Below the pieces are notes generated by a model that saw only the letters and a list, made by a program, of their open reading frames with translations, was not told the origin of the DNA and ran no database searches. From Candidatus Thalassarchaeaceae archaeon (GTDB taxonomy: Archaea; Thermoplasmatota; Poseidoniia; Poseidoniales; Thalassarchaeaceae): a stretch of DNA of 64,000 nucleotides. The stretch is from positions 62,001-126,000 of the forward strand of contig JAPYUP010000002.1 of assembly GCA_029940695.1 (NCBI GenBank), in the 5' to 3' direction. A program made the position numbers and the translations under genes. Positions 6,930 to 14,778 of the stretch are shown here, in pieces. Position 1 is the first letter of the stretch. Each line of letters opens with the position of its first letter.

Positions 6930-7580
6930 ATGAGAGGAAAGGGAAAAGCGATGGCGTGGAAGCGCGTTGCGATAGCGTTCCTGATTGTTTCCTTACTCTC
7001 GATTCCGTTGGCGAACGCGATTCCGGGCGGCATCAACGGCCCCATGGTGGAGAACGGTTGCATTTGTCATGGTGGGGGTGTGGTAAGCGGGGATGTGCAG
7101 ATCGAAATAGGGGGGCTTCCCGTTGAATGGGAGCTTGGTGAGAAGTACGAGATTCTGATCTCTGTGGTAAGCCAGGTACCTGAATCCGGTAGTGCTTTCG
7201 GGGGCTTCAACCTCGTTGCAGACGGCGGAACTCTAGTCGAAACAGATGAGACCGTGCAGATTCGAAATGGTGAAGCCACCCATACTGAGATTGGCAATAT
7301 GCAAAGGGAGTGGGTTGTCTCTTGGATAGCACCCGACTCTCCGTCAAGAAATGTTGAATTCCGCGTCTATGCTAACACCGTCAACGGCGATGGTGAGGCG
7401 GGCACTGAGGACCAATGGTCCACTAAGAGCGTCAGCATAGAGGGTCCCGAAGGGAAGCCCATCTACCTGACTGAGCCGGGCAAGGCCCGTTCCCTGTTGG
7501 TTGGGCTAGCAATTGCGGCGATAATTGTCAACATCCTGCCCGATACTGGAGGTAAATTGGATGAGAAGGCCGAGGAATGA
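6930..7580 (+). CDS. Exported CxCH-domain protein, paralogue of the coxI N-terminus
   Basis: 216 residues. A signal peptide (from about residue 8, MAWKRVAIAFLIVSLLSIP) ends near AIPGGI. The mature domain has NGCICHGG, GGLPVEWELGEKYEI, FGGFNLVADGG and VNGDG. Each matches the domain fused to oxidase subunit I (PGGI, NGCNCH, GGLP, GGFNL, VDGDG). A C-terminal membrane helix (about 183-201) anchors it to the outer face. The family is choice-of-anchor V/Reeler-like, in which a CxxCH-type motif is usual; here it is CxCH. It may be a redox partner or assembly protein of the oxidase; that is inference from fusion and location. An alternative ATG is at 6951. Confidence 0.8.
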   Translation: MRGKGKAMAWKRVAIAFLIVSLLSIPLANAIPGGINGPMVENGCICHGGGVVSGDVQIEIGGLPVEWELGEKYEILISVVSQVPESGSAFGGFNLVADGGTLVETDETVQIRNGEATHTEIGNMQREWVVSWIAPDSPSRNVEFRVYANTVNGDGEAGTEDQWSTKSVSIEGPEGKPIYLTEPGKARSLLVGLAIAAIIVNILPDTGGKLDEKAEE

Positions 7581-8275
7581 ATATGAATAGTGTGACTGGC
7601 ATGACAAGACACGAGGCAGATATGCAGCATCTACTGATTTCTCTCCGTCTACCGGACGGCCACTGGGCCGGTGACACCACCCGTGAGAATCACCACGTCG
7701 CAGTCAGGATCGAGGAGCACATGCCTCTGCCAGGAGGACGTGGTTCTGCCCAGGGAACCATTAACGGTGAGGGGGTAAAGAGATTCAAGACATCCCTAGA
7801 AGAACATCCGGGAATCGAATCAATCACATACTACGGTGACGAGTCCGATAGTGTAGGGATAGGTCTGACTATTGCGAAGGGCGGTGGTGGCTTCGTACGA
7901 CCTCTCATCAAAGCTGAAGTAGTGCCACAGACACCATTCGAAATCCGTGATGGATGGGTCGAATGGGAGTTCTCCACTGACCACGAACATGTGATCAATC
8001 TAGTAAAGGGACTAAAGAAAAGCGGCCTGCCTCACAGGATTCACTCCCTGTCCAAGGAATCGGCACCCCGTTTGCTAACTGTTCGACAGAGAGAAATCTT
8101 CGACCTCGCCGTTAAGAATGGTTACTACGAAGTCCCTCGGAGGGCCACTCTTACTGAGCTAGCGAAACAGGCAGGCATCTCAAAATCTACGATGTGCGAG
8201 ATAATCCACCTCATAGAGAAGCAAATTGTTAGTGAGTTCGCAGAGTCTGTTCGGAGGCAGAGCCCTAAACAATGA
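7577..8275 (+). CDS. Bat-type HTH_10 transcription regulator
   Basis: 232 residues. The C-terminal 55 or so (LTVRQREIFDLAVKNGYYEVPRRATLTELAKQAGIS split over the helices, then KSTMCEIIHLIEK) are a clear HTH_10 domain, as in bacterioopsin-activator-like regulators of archaea. The N-terminal 165 residues are an uncharacterised sensor half without PAS/GAF motifs that I can recognise. The start ATG overlaps the stop of the CxCH gene (ATGA), so the two are translated together. The promoter of this pair carries the palindrome, so the protein is a reasonable candidate for its binder and could regulate itself. No metal-binding Cys cluster is seen. Confidence 0.85.
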   Translation: MNMNSVTGMTRHEADMQHLLISLRLPDGHWAGDTTRENHHVAVRIEEHMPLPGGRGSAQGTINGEGVKRFKTSLEEHPGIESITYYGDESDSVGIGLTIAKGGGGFVRPLIKAEVVPQTPFEIRDGWVEWEFSTDHEHVINLVKGLKKSGLPHRIHSLSKESAPRLLTVRQREIFDLAVKNGYYEVPRRATLTELAKQAGISKSTMCEIIHLIEKQIVSEFAESVRRQSPKQ

Positions 8276-8310
8276 GCAGTGAAATAGGCTGGAAATGTAG
8301 GGCGGGGCAG

Positions 8311-8320
8311 TTATTCAAAT
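8311..8320 (+). promoter_or_regulatory. TATA-like box upstream of the di-iron oxygenase gene
   Basis: TTATTCAAAT lies 23-32 bp before the ATG at 8343 in a GC-rich surrounding, fitting a leaderless transcript. No palindrome like those of the cox region is present here. Confidence 0.4.
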
Positions 8321-8342
8321 AGACGAGCATGGTGGGATTAAT

Positions 8343-9485
8343 ATGGTTGAGACGGAGGTCGTAGAGAGTTATCCCCCCAACTTCGAAGCGTGGATTCAGG
8401 AGTTCAGCGAATGGCAGACTCGGATTGGCTTCGACCCCTCGTGGCTGGGTGACTACCGCTTCGACATCAAGTTCGACTGGGACACCGCCGGAGGCGAGAT
8501 CGAGTTCGGCGACTTCTCGGGGATGCCGAAGTGGGAGCGACGGATGCAGATTCCCCAGCAGAACATCCGCGACGCCATTGTCAGCATGGTCAACGTCCAG
8601 GGCGATACCGAGTTCGCTAGCGTCGAGCAGCAGAACCATCTCCTTGCGTCCGCACCCACTGAGTACGATCGCAAGTCGGCCCTGCGAATAATGTGCGAGG
8701 AACAGCGCCACGGCTGGCAGATGGCCTACTTGTTGTGCGCCTTCTTCGGAGAGCAAGGGGTGCGCGAGGCAGCCAAGCTGCTGGAGCGCAATGCGCAGGA
8801 CGGCACTAGGATACTCGGCTCGTTCAACGAGCCGATCGATCACTGGCTGGACTTCTTCATGTTCACCCACTTCATCGACCGTGACGGCAAGTACCAACTG
8901 AAGATGCTGAGCACTTCCTCGTTCAAGCCTCTTGCAGCGAGCATGGGTCCGATGCTCAAGGAGGAGTCCTTCCACCTAGGCACCGGGGCCAATGGGTTGC
9001 GCAGGGTGGTGAAGCAGGGGGTGATTCCCTGCGCGCTGGTACAGAAGTACGTCAACAAGTGGGTCAGCACCGGTCTCGACCTGTTCGGCACCGACGACTC
9101 GACCAGTGCCCAGTGGGCCTACGTCTACGGTATCAAGGGGAGATACGACGAGCGCGAGGCGGCTGTGGAAGCAGACCGGGAGCACTTGAACGAGGCTAGC
9201 AGAGAACTGTACTTCCAGGAGTTGCGCGACGAGATGAAGCGAATCAGCAAGGTTCGCATGGAGGGCGAACCGGAACTCTACATCCCCTCTGACAAGTTCC
9301 GCAGGGGCATCGGCAAGTATGCCGGGAAGATGTACACCGTAGAGGGCGAGCAATTCGAGGGCAGCCAGAGGGAGTACGAAGCATACCTATCCTCGGTCCT
9401 GCCGAGTGAGGAGGAGGAGGAGAAGCTCGTCAACGAGTACATGCAGCAGGAGTGGATACAGTACCGCGAGTGGAAGGGAGACTGA
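8343..9485 (+). CDS. BoxB/PaaA-like ferritin-fold di-iron oxygenase
   Basis: 380 residues of the phenylacetate/benzoyl-CoA epoxidase superfamily. Two ExxH motifs (Glu120-Gln-Arg-His123 and Glu208-Ser-Phe-His211), a Glu at 90 and an Asp at 179 form a complete di-iron ligand set. The 30-residue Glu spacing and the position of the second ExxH fit BoxB-type proteins as I remember them. The flanking text, MCEEQRHGWQMAYLLCAFFG and LKEESFHLGTGANGLRR, is also typical. It is longer than PaaA (about 310) and shorter than BoxB (about 470). No adjacent PaaB/C/D or reductase gene is seen. It probably hydroxylates or epoxidises an acyl- or aryl-CoA; the substrate is unknown. Confidence 0.8.
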   Translation: MVETEVVESYPPNFEAWIQEFSEWQTRIGFDPSWLGDYRFDIKFDWDTAGGEIEFGDFSGMPKWERRMQIPQQNIRDAIVSMVNVQGDTEFASVEQQNHLLASAPTEYDRKSALRIMCEEQRHGWQMAYLLCAFFGEQGVREAAKLLERNAQDGTRILGSFNEPIDHWLDFFMFTHFIDRDGKYQLKMLSTSSFKPLAASMGPMLKEESFHLGTGANGLRRVVKQGVIPCALVQKYVNKWVSTGLDLFGTDDSTSAQWAYVYGIKGRYDEREAAVEADREHLNEASRELYFQELRDEMKRISKVRMEGEPELYIPSDKFRRGIGKYAGKMYTVEGEQFEGSQREYEAYLSSVLPSEEEEEKLVNEYMQQEWIQYREWKGD

Positions 9486-9502
9486 ATCCCGGGGGGGCTT
9501 CC

Positions 9503-10066
9503 ATGCAGCATGTCGCTCTGACTTGGTTCGACAAGGGGCGTTGCAAGCCGTTCTTCGACCGCCTGACCGAGTACTTCCACCAACACCATCACTCGGAGGA
9601 GCAGGACGCTGCGGTATACGAGGAATTGCTCTACCGCATCCGTAGGCCCTACACCCCACCGATGCTCGACATGATTGACGAGTGGATGGGTCTCGAACGC
9701 CGTGACTGGCGTGAGGAGGCACAGAGGGAGGTGCTGCTCTCGCTCTACGCCATTCGATACCCAGACACGCTCCTAATCGAGAGTCTGACCGAAAAGGTGC
9801 GCTCGGACATCCGCAGGCTCTCAGCCTACCTGCATTTCACCCACCATACCTACTCCATCTGGGACGAGGACAGTCGCAAGGGACTAGGTAAACTTGGGAT
9901 CGAAATCCCAGCCACTGAGCACGCCGACCCGTTCGTGTACGGGGCCTACGTCACCGCGATCGAGCTGCTCAAGGACGTGGCTCCATACACCTGCTTCCTA
10001 GAGCACGACGTGCCCCGACAACGCCTGTTTCAGGCCGCGCTCGCGGCCTACGGACGCGAGGCGTGA
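9503..10066 (+). CDS. Conserved-looking companion of the di-iron oxygenase, function unknown
   Basis: 187 residues beginning at an ATG 18 bp after the oxygenase stop. The frame is open to 9452, but that would overlap the previous gene. It is rich in His and acidic residues near the N-terminus (FHQHHHSEEQDAAVYEELLYR) and predicted to be mostly helical, with a His pair HFTHHTYSIWDED in the second half. I recognise no family. The tight spacing and the hydroxyacyl-CoA dehydrogenase downstream suggest a role in the same acyl-CoA pathway. A second ferritin-like subunit is possible but no ExxH pair is evident. Confidence 0.7.
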   Translation: MQHVALTWFDKGRCKPFFDRLTEYFHQHHHSEEQDAAVYEELLYRIRRPYTPPMLDMIDEWMGLERRDWREEAQREVLLSLYAIRYPDTLLIESLTEKVRSDIRRLSAYLHFTHHTYSIWDEDSRKGLGKLGIEIPATEHADPFVYGAYVTAIELLKDVAPYTCFLEHDVPRQRLFQAALAAYGREA

Positions 10067-10101
10067 GCACGGCTTATTGCCGTCCTCGGCTCCGCTGAGT
10101 C

Positions 10102-10977
10102 ATGACGATTCGCACTGTGGCCGTAGTCGGTGCCGGAACGATGGGCGCGGGGATAGCACAGGTCTGTGCCCAGACAGGATGGAGGACGCGCCTGTTCGAT
10201 GCGTTTCCCGAGGCGCTCGAGCACGGGATGAACGCGATCGAGGCTTTCTGGGACAGTGGGATAGCGCGGGGCAAGACCACTGCCGAGCAGAAGGCCGAGT
10301 GGTCTGCCAACCTGAGCTCGACTAGCGTACTGGCTAATGCCGTGGACGGAGCCGATCTGGTGGTCGAGGCTATCCCCGAGCGGATTGAGCTCAAGCAGTC
10401 GGTGTTCCAAGAACTTGAGAGCCTAGCACCCGGTCATGCCATCCTCGCTACTAACACGTCAGGGCTGCCGATTTCCGAGATCGCTGCAGCCACCGGTTGT
10501 CCGGATCGGGTCATCGGCATGCACTTCTTCAACCCGGTCCCATTGATGCGGCTTCTGGAGGTGGTGCGCCATGAAGGCGTCTCCGATGAGACCATCTCTG
10601 CAGCCGAGTCCATCGGCGAGGCGATGGGCAAGACCGTTATCTTGGTCCGCGACGTCCCGGGCTTTGCGACCAGCCGCCTCGGGGTGGTGCTAGGCAACGA
10701 GGCGATTCGGATGCTCGCCGAGGGGGTGGCCTCGGCCAGCGACATCGACACAGCGATGCGTCTGGGCTACCGTCACCCAATGGGCCCGCTCGAGCTCTCC
10801 GATTTGGTGGGGCTGGACGTGCGCAGGGACATACTGAACAGCCTAGCCGATGCCTTCCTAGACGAGTCCTACAGGCCCCACCCGATGCTCGACCGCCTAG
10901 TGGAGGCGGGGGATCTTGGGAGGAAAACCGGCAAGGGGATCTACGACTGGACGAGCGGCGAGAGGATTGAACGATGA
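10102..10977 (+). CDS. 3-hydroxyacyl-CoA dehydrogenase (3-hydroxybutyryl-CoA type)
   Basis: 291 residues, the usual size of monofunctional 3-hydroxyacyl-CoA dehydrogenases. The N-terminal NAD fold has VVGAGTMGAGIAQ (GxGxxG, residues 10-19). The catalytic His141 lies in IGMHFFNPVPLM. The C-terminal dimerisation domain has VRDVPGFATSRLG and GYRHPMGPLELSDLVGLD, ending with GRKTGKGIYDW. It oxidises L-3-hydroxyacyl-CoA with NAD+. The preceding oxygenase pair and the crotonases elsewhere in the window would feed such substrates. It overlaps the next gene by ATGA. Confidence 0.92.
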   Translation: MTIRTVAVVGAGTMGAGIAQVCAQTGWRTRLFDAFPEALEHGMNAIEAFWDSGIARGKTTAEQKAEWSANLSSTSVLANAVDGADLVVEAIPERIELKQSVFQELESLAPGHAILATNTSGLPISEIAAATGCPDRVIGMHFFNPVPLMRLLEVVRHEGVSDETISAAESIGEAMGKTVILVRDVPGFATSRLGVVLGNEAIRMLAEGVASASDIDTAMRLGYRHPMGPLELSDLVGLDVRRDILNSLADAFLDESYRPHPMLDRLVEAGDLGRKTGKGIYDWTSGERIER

Positions 10978-11300
10978 AGAATGATGCCTTCCTGTTCCTA
11001 TGGGCGAAACTAGCGAGAATCGTTCGTGGGTGCTCCACTGGTCTCTCGGTGATTGTGGACGAGCCTGGTCACCTGCGGATTGAGTCGCGTTCGGGCCGTC
11101 CATTCGTCAACGTGCGAATCCAGCGAAGCCATGTGGGGGTCTACTTACTGCCGATGTACTACCACCCAGAAGTCCTGGGGCCGCTATCGGAGAGGAAGTC
11201 TGGCAAGGGGACGTTGCGCTTCTGCGAGGATGAGGACCCGTTGATTGACGAGCTGTCGGGGTTGATCGAGCGCTGCGCTGCGCTCGTCGGGCACTACTAA
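10974..11300 (+). CDS. Small hypothetical protein
   Basis: 108 residues, starting inside the stop of the hydroxyacyl-CoA dehydrogenase (ATGA) and so translationally coupled to it. The central part, YLLPMYYHPEVLGPLSERKSGKGTLRF, looks like a small alpha/beta domain, similar in flavour to the DUF1801/DUF5655 class, but I cannot assign it. It has no signal peptide and no membrane helix. It ends 3 bp before the convergent lipoprotein gene. Confidence 0.6.
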   Translation: MKNDAFLFLWAKLARIVRGCSTGLSVIVDEPGHLRIESRSGRPFVNVRIQRSHVGVYLLPMYYHPEVLGPLSERKSGKGTLRFCEDEDPLIDELSGLIERCAALVGHY

Positions 11301-11302
11301 TA

Positions 11303-13399
11303 TCAGGTTGAGTACTTGGACCAGCTCAGGCCCTCTGGGGAGAAGATGCAGGTGCCCTCGCAGGTGTCGTCCACGGTACCGGTGCTCAGGAAGTGGAAGG
11401 CCATCAGCCTGGCCAGGGGTAGGCCGCCGATCGAGTTGTGCGCGGGATGTGGTTCCTCCCCGTACGTGTTTCCCTCGGGGGAATGCTCGTAGCCCCCATC
11501 GAAGAAGACCCCTACGGAGCCAGTGTGACCGTGACTCACAGTGTCCCCCAAGCCGTACGGGGTGATGGTTGAGCTATCTAGGAGTGGAATGCCCCCGGTC
11601 CTCATCATCCTGCTTGAGGAGATGTTGGAAATTTGGAAGTCGCCGATGGAGAACAGGGTCATCAACTCGAAGGGAGCGACCTCGCTGCCGTAGCCGTCAT
11701 TCATCAGGTAGAGGAAGGTGTCCGTCTCGGTGGGGTCCCACAGGGACTGTAGCACCGACATGCCGACGGCCCTGTCCATCTGGTCGGGGTATCCGTACTC
11801 GCTTGAGAAGCCCCAGTAGAACCTGTCGTACTGGGTGCAGCGCTCGATTATTTGCGAGAAGGCCGAGCCCCCCGCCCAAAGCACCCCTCTGTTCAGGTCC
11901 GGGGACAGCCCGATGACGGAGGGGCCCCTGAGGGCGCCATTGGAGTACCCCGTGTATGTCGGGCTGGTGGTGTCGATGAGCTTCGTCCCGTTGTGGTAGT
12001 ATTCCGAGAGGTCCGAGCAGGCCCCCATGAATGTCCTGACCATTACTACCTGGTTGACCATCGCTTGCTCGAGGCGTTCAGACTGGTGCTGGAAGTACTG
12101 CATGTTCAGGACCGCGAACTCGATGCTGGTGAAGTCGTCGGAGGCCCAGCCGTAGAAGCTGGTTCCGAGCATGGCAACGTTGTTCTCGTTCGACCACGCT
12201 CTGAGCCCAGTGGTATTGCCGTCACCTAGGAAGCCATGCCCCCATATCGTGAGCGGCGCAGGATTGCCGGACTCGGCCGCCGTGCTAGGGATGAGCAGCC
12301 AGAAGTTTATCTCCCGGTTCTCGACGAAGATTGGGGTCCTGTCCTCGGCCCTCTGGATTAGTGTGGGGGGATAGAATGACTCTGTGTACTGGGGAGCAGT
12401 GTAGGTTCCCGTAATCAGCCAGTGGCTCCTGTTGCCGTCTTCGAAAACCTCCGAGTTGCTCTCCACCGTGCAGCCCAGTCCATTCCCAATTCTATCCAGT
12501 GCGTCGTTCCTCATCGACAGTAGAGGTCCAATGATGGACTCAGTGGATGCGGTGTGGAACTGCCAGGCTGCCTGCAGGTCAGCGGTGGTCACGTTCGTGT
12601 TGGTGCCTGCCCAAGCGAAGAGAGTCACAAATTGTGATCTTCGGTTCTCGATGTCATAGGAATCGGTTGTCACGCCATCCCGAAGGGCGGCGAATCCCTC
12701 GTGTGCAGCGATTGGCACGTCGTGCGAGTCGGTCAAACCGGAGATTAGTACCACGTAGCTAGTATCGTGATCCAAGGACTGGATGGTCCTGATGTGAAGG
12801 ATGGTCGGGCGGTCATCCTCGGAGCGGGCATCCAACTCGACCCAGTGGGGGATGAGCTCGCCCGTATCTCGATTCAGCAGTTTGGTTGGATGATTGGCTT
12901 CGAGGCTCTTGCCGATCGTGTACTGCCCCGCTAGCTCAGAGACGTCAGGTTCGGTGGAAAAGGCCGTCATGATCTGGGAGGAGGGGCTGACACCGTCTAT
13001 CTGGTTGAGGATAGGGACCTCGACGACGGGAGAGAATGATGAGCCTGGAATCGAGTTCGGGGCGTAGTTCATCCTGACGCCGGTCACCGTGCTTTCATCC
13101 TCGGTTAGGAAGGCGTCTGAAGGGAATGGCAGCATGCAGTGTATGGGATTGGTGTTGTCGCATCCATCCGTATGTGGAATCGAGGTGATTTCTGGGGCGG
13201 GGTCGTCTCCGTTATCAGAAGGGTCTGACGGGGCGCATGAGCCATCGTCGGCAGACGCCAATGGATTGAAGTTGGTCGCTGTAGGGTCGGTGCAACCTGG
13301 AATCTCCTGAGGTTCGTCGGTGACACTGGCAGTGCAGCCAGCGAGAAGCATCGATACGCCCAGCAGTATTGCGGTGGTCTTGCGCCACTGGCCACCCAT
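11303..13399 (-). CDS. Large lipoprotein with alpha/beta-hydrolase features
   Basis: 698 residues. A lipobox signal peptide (SMLLAGC, Cys about 22) is followed by one CTDPTATNFNPLASADDGSC module and a Ser/Asp/Pro-rich linker. The enzymatic part resembles large secreted lipase/esterase-type hydrolases: TIWGHGFLGDGN (oxyanion strand) and GYSNGALRG (nucleophile elbow GxSxG), with a late SHGHTGS that could hold the catalytic His. It is therefore probably a surface hydrolase for esters of exogenous organic matter. The next gene upstream is another esterase-like lipoprotein with the same Cys modules. Confidence 0.75.
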   Translation of the reverse strand: MGGQWRKTTAILLGVSMLLAGCTASVTDEPQEIPGCTDPTATNFNPLASADDGSCAPSDPSDNGDDPAPEITSIPHTDGCDNTNPIHCMLPFPSDAFLTEDESTVTGVRMNYAPNSIPGSSFSPVVEVPILNQIDGVSPSSQIMTAFSTEPDVSELAGQYTIGKSLEANHPTKLLNRDTGELIPHWVELDARSEDDRPTILHIRTIQSLDHDTSYVVLISGLTDSHDVPIAAHEGFAALRDGVTTDSYDIENRRSQFVTLFAWAGTNTNVTTADLQAAWQFHTASTESIIGPLLSMRNDALDRIGNGLGCTVESNSEVFEDGNRSHWLITGTYTAPQYTESFYPPTLIQRAEDRTPIFVENREINFWLLIPSTAAESGNPAPLTIWGHGFLGDGNTTGLRAWSNENNVAMLGTSFYGWASDDFTSIEFAVLNMQYFQHQSERLEQAMVNQVVMVRTFMGACSDLSEYYHNGTKLIDTTSPTYTGYSNGALRGPSVIGLSPDLNRGVLWAGGSAFSQIIERCTQYDRFYWGFSSEYGYPDQMDRAVGMSVLQSLWDPTETDTFLYLMNDGYGSEVAPFELMTLFSIGDFQISNISSSRMMRTGGIPLLDSSTITPYGLGDTVSHGHTGSVGVFFDGGYEHSPEGNTYGEEPHPAHNSIGGLPLARLMAFHFLSTGTVDDTCEGTCIFSPEGLSWSKYST

Positions 13400-13439
13400 G
13401 GCTGCCGGAAGGGGACCGGGTTATCAAACCCCTCACGTG

Positions 13440-14723
13440 CTAACCGCATTGTACGCAGTAGACGCTTTCGGGCTGGCCACCCTCAATGAATGTAGTGAAC
13501 CAGCCGAGGAAGTCCACGCCCTCCACCTCGAGCGTATAGAACCTCTCCGAGGTCAGTATTGTGTGCGCCTGGCCTGGCGAGAGGTATCCCGAGTAGGGCA
13601 TGTCTGCCTCCTCGATCTGGGCATCGGCGCCGACGACGACCATCTTGTAGTCCACAGTCACATCGTTCTCCAGAAGGGCATTGAAGAAGCGCATGGTCTG
13701 GTCGTAGGCATCGTCGAAGCGCGCGAACCTGATGTTGTTGTCGTGCGTCCAAGCCCGAATCAATAGGTCGGCGCTCGTCATCTCGTTGAAGTTGAGCCCG
13801 ACCAGCGGGAAGTCAGTCAGAGTCGAATTGAGGCCCCATATCTCGTAGAAGTCGTAGGTGTTGTTCGAGACCAGTCCGCCGCTGCCATCGTTGAAAACGG
13901 CGATGTTCGTATCGGGGTAGTCATCCGAGGCCAGCGCCCCGTAGAACGGTGCTGGTAGCGATCCTGCGCTGGATCCAGTTACGAAGATGTGTGTGGGATC
14001 CGGGTAGTTATCCAGCATGTAGGCATAGGCTGTCTGGGCGTTCACGTGCCCATTGTGGTGTACCGCCCCACCAGAGTATTCGGTCACAGTGTTACCGAGG
14101 AAGATGTCGCCCGTGCAGTAGGGTACGAACACGAAGGACCAGTCGGCCAGAGGGTTGTCCCTGTTGTTGAGGTTGAAGATCCCGCCGTTGTTCGAGTAGA
14201 CCGAGGAGGCAGTGCTTGGGTTATCCCAGTCCCCTACTGTGGTCTTGAAGGTCCCTCCTTCGAACTGGCAACTGTAGTTCTCCCAGCATCCGCCGCCGCC
14301 CTGGAAGTAGAGAATCACCCGAGACGGGTCGGCGTGCCTTGTCCAGAACGAGTAGTTTGAGCCGTCCGAGCACTCGCAGTCACCACCAGGGTCGTGTCTG
14401 ACCCAATCGATTCCGTAGGACGACTCCCAAGGTGGGTAGAAGCAGGAGTCGTCGTCGTCGGTAGCTGCGGATTGGTAGTTAGTCGCTGTCTCGTCCATGC
14501 AACCTATGATCTCGTTGATGTCCCACACGCCGTCTCCATCCGAATCCGCGTATTCGCAGGAGCCGTCATCCGTCGTGGCCGTGATGTCGTAGTTCGTGGC
14601 AGATTCGTCTATGCACCCCAGAATGTCTGCATTGGAATCCTCGCTCGGCTCTGACACGCAGCCTGAGAGCAGCATGCAGCCAACGAGGGCTAGAGCGATT
14701 GAGGACCGGCGGCAACTACGCAT
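13440..14723 (-). CDS. Pectin acetylesterase/Notum-like lipoprotein esterase
   Basis: 427 residues from an ATG giving a short lipobox signal (ALVGCMLLSGC). Two modules follow, GCIDESATNYDITATTDDGS and GCMDETATNYQSAATDDDDS, each with a pair of Cys. The catalytic domain has VILYFQGGGGCWENY (oxyanion hole), VTGSSAGSLPAPFYG (nucleophile Ser), a late LSPGQAHTIL (probable catalytic His) and NDGSGGLVSN, which fits the pectinacetylesterase/Notum carboxylesterase family. A substrate such as acetylated algal polysaccharide is inference. The ORF is open to 14753 but the signal peptide favours 14723. Confidence 0.82.
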   Translation of the reverse strand: MRSCRRSSIALALVGCMLLSGCVSEPSEDSNADILGCIDESATNYDITATTDDGSCEYADSDGDGVWDINEIIGCMDETATNYQSAATDDDDSCFYPPWESSYGIDWVRHDPGGDCECSDGSNYSFWTRHADPSRVILYFQGGGGCWENYSCQFEGGTFKTTVGDWDNPSTASSVYSNNGGIFNLNNRDNPLADWSFVFVPYCTGDIFLGNTVTEYSGGAVHHNGHVNAQTAYAYMLDNYPDPTHIFVTGSSAGSLPAPFYGALASDDYPDTNIAVFNDGSGGLVSNNTYDFYEIWGLNSTLTDFPLVGLNFNEMTSADLLIRAWTHDNNIRFARFDDAYDQTMRFFNALLENDVTVDYKMVVVGADAQIEEADMPYSGYLSPGQAHTILTSERFYTLEVEGVDFLGWFTTFIEGGQPESVYCVQCG

Positions 14724-14778
14724 GTACGAAAGGGAGAAGGCCAGAGTTATCAAGGTAGTTTTTCTGGATTTCGCAGTG

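Noticed and set aside
7982-7993. CGAACATGTGAT inside the HTH gene as a further operator
   Set aside because: Only one arm matches and it is inside a coding region, where such a partial match is expected by chance.
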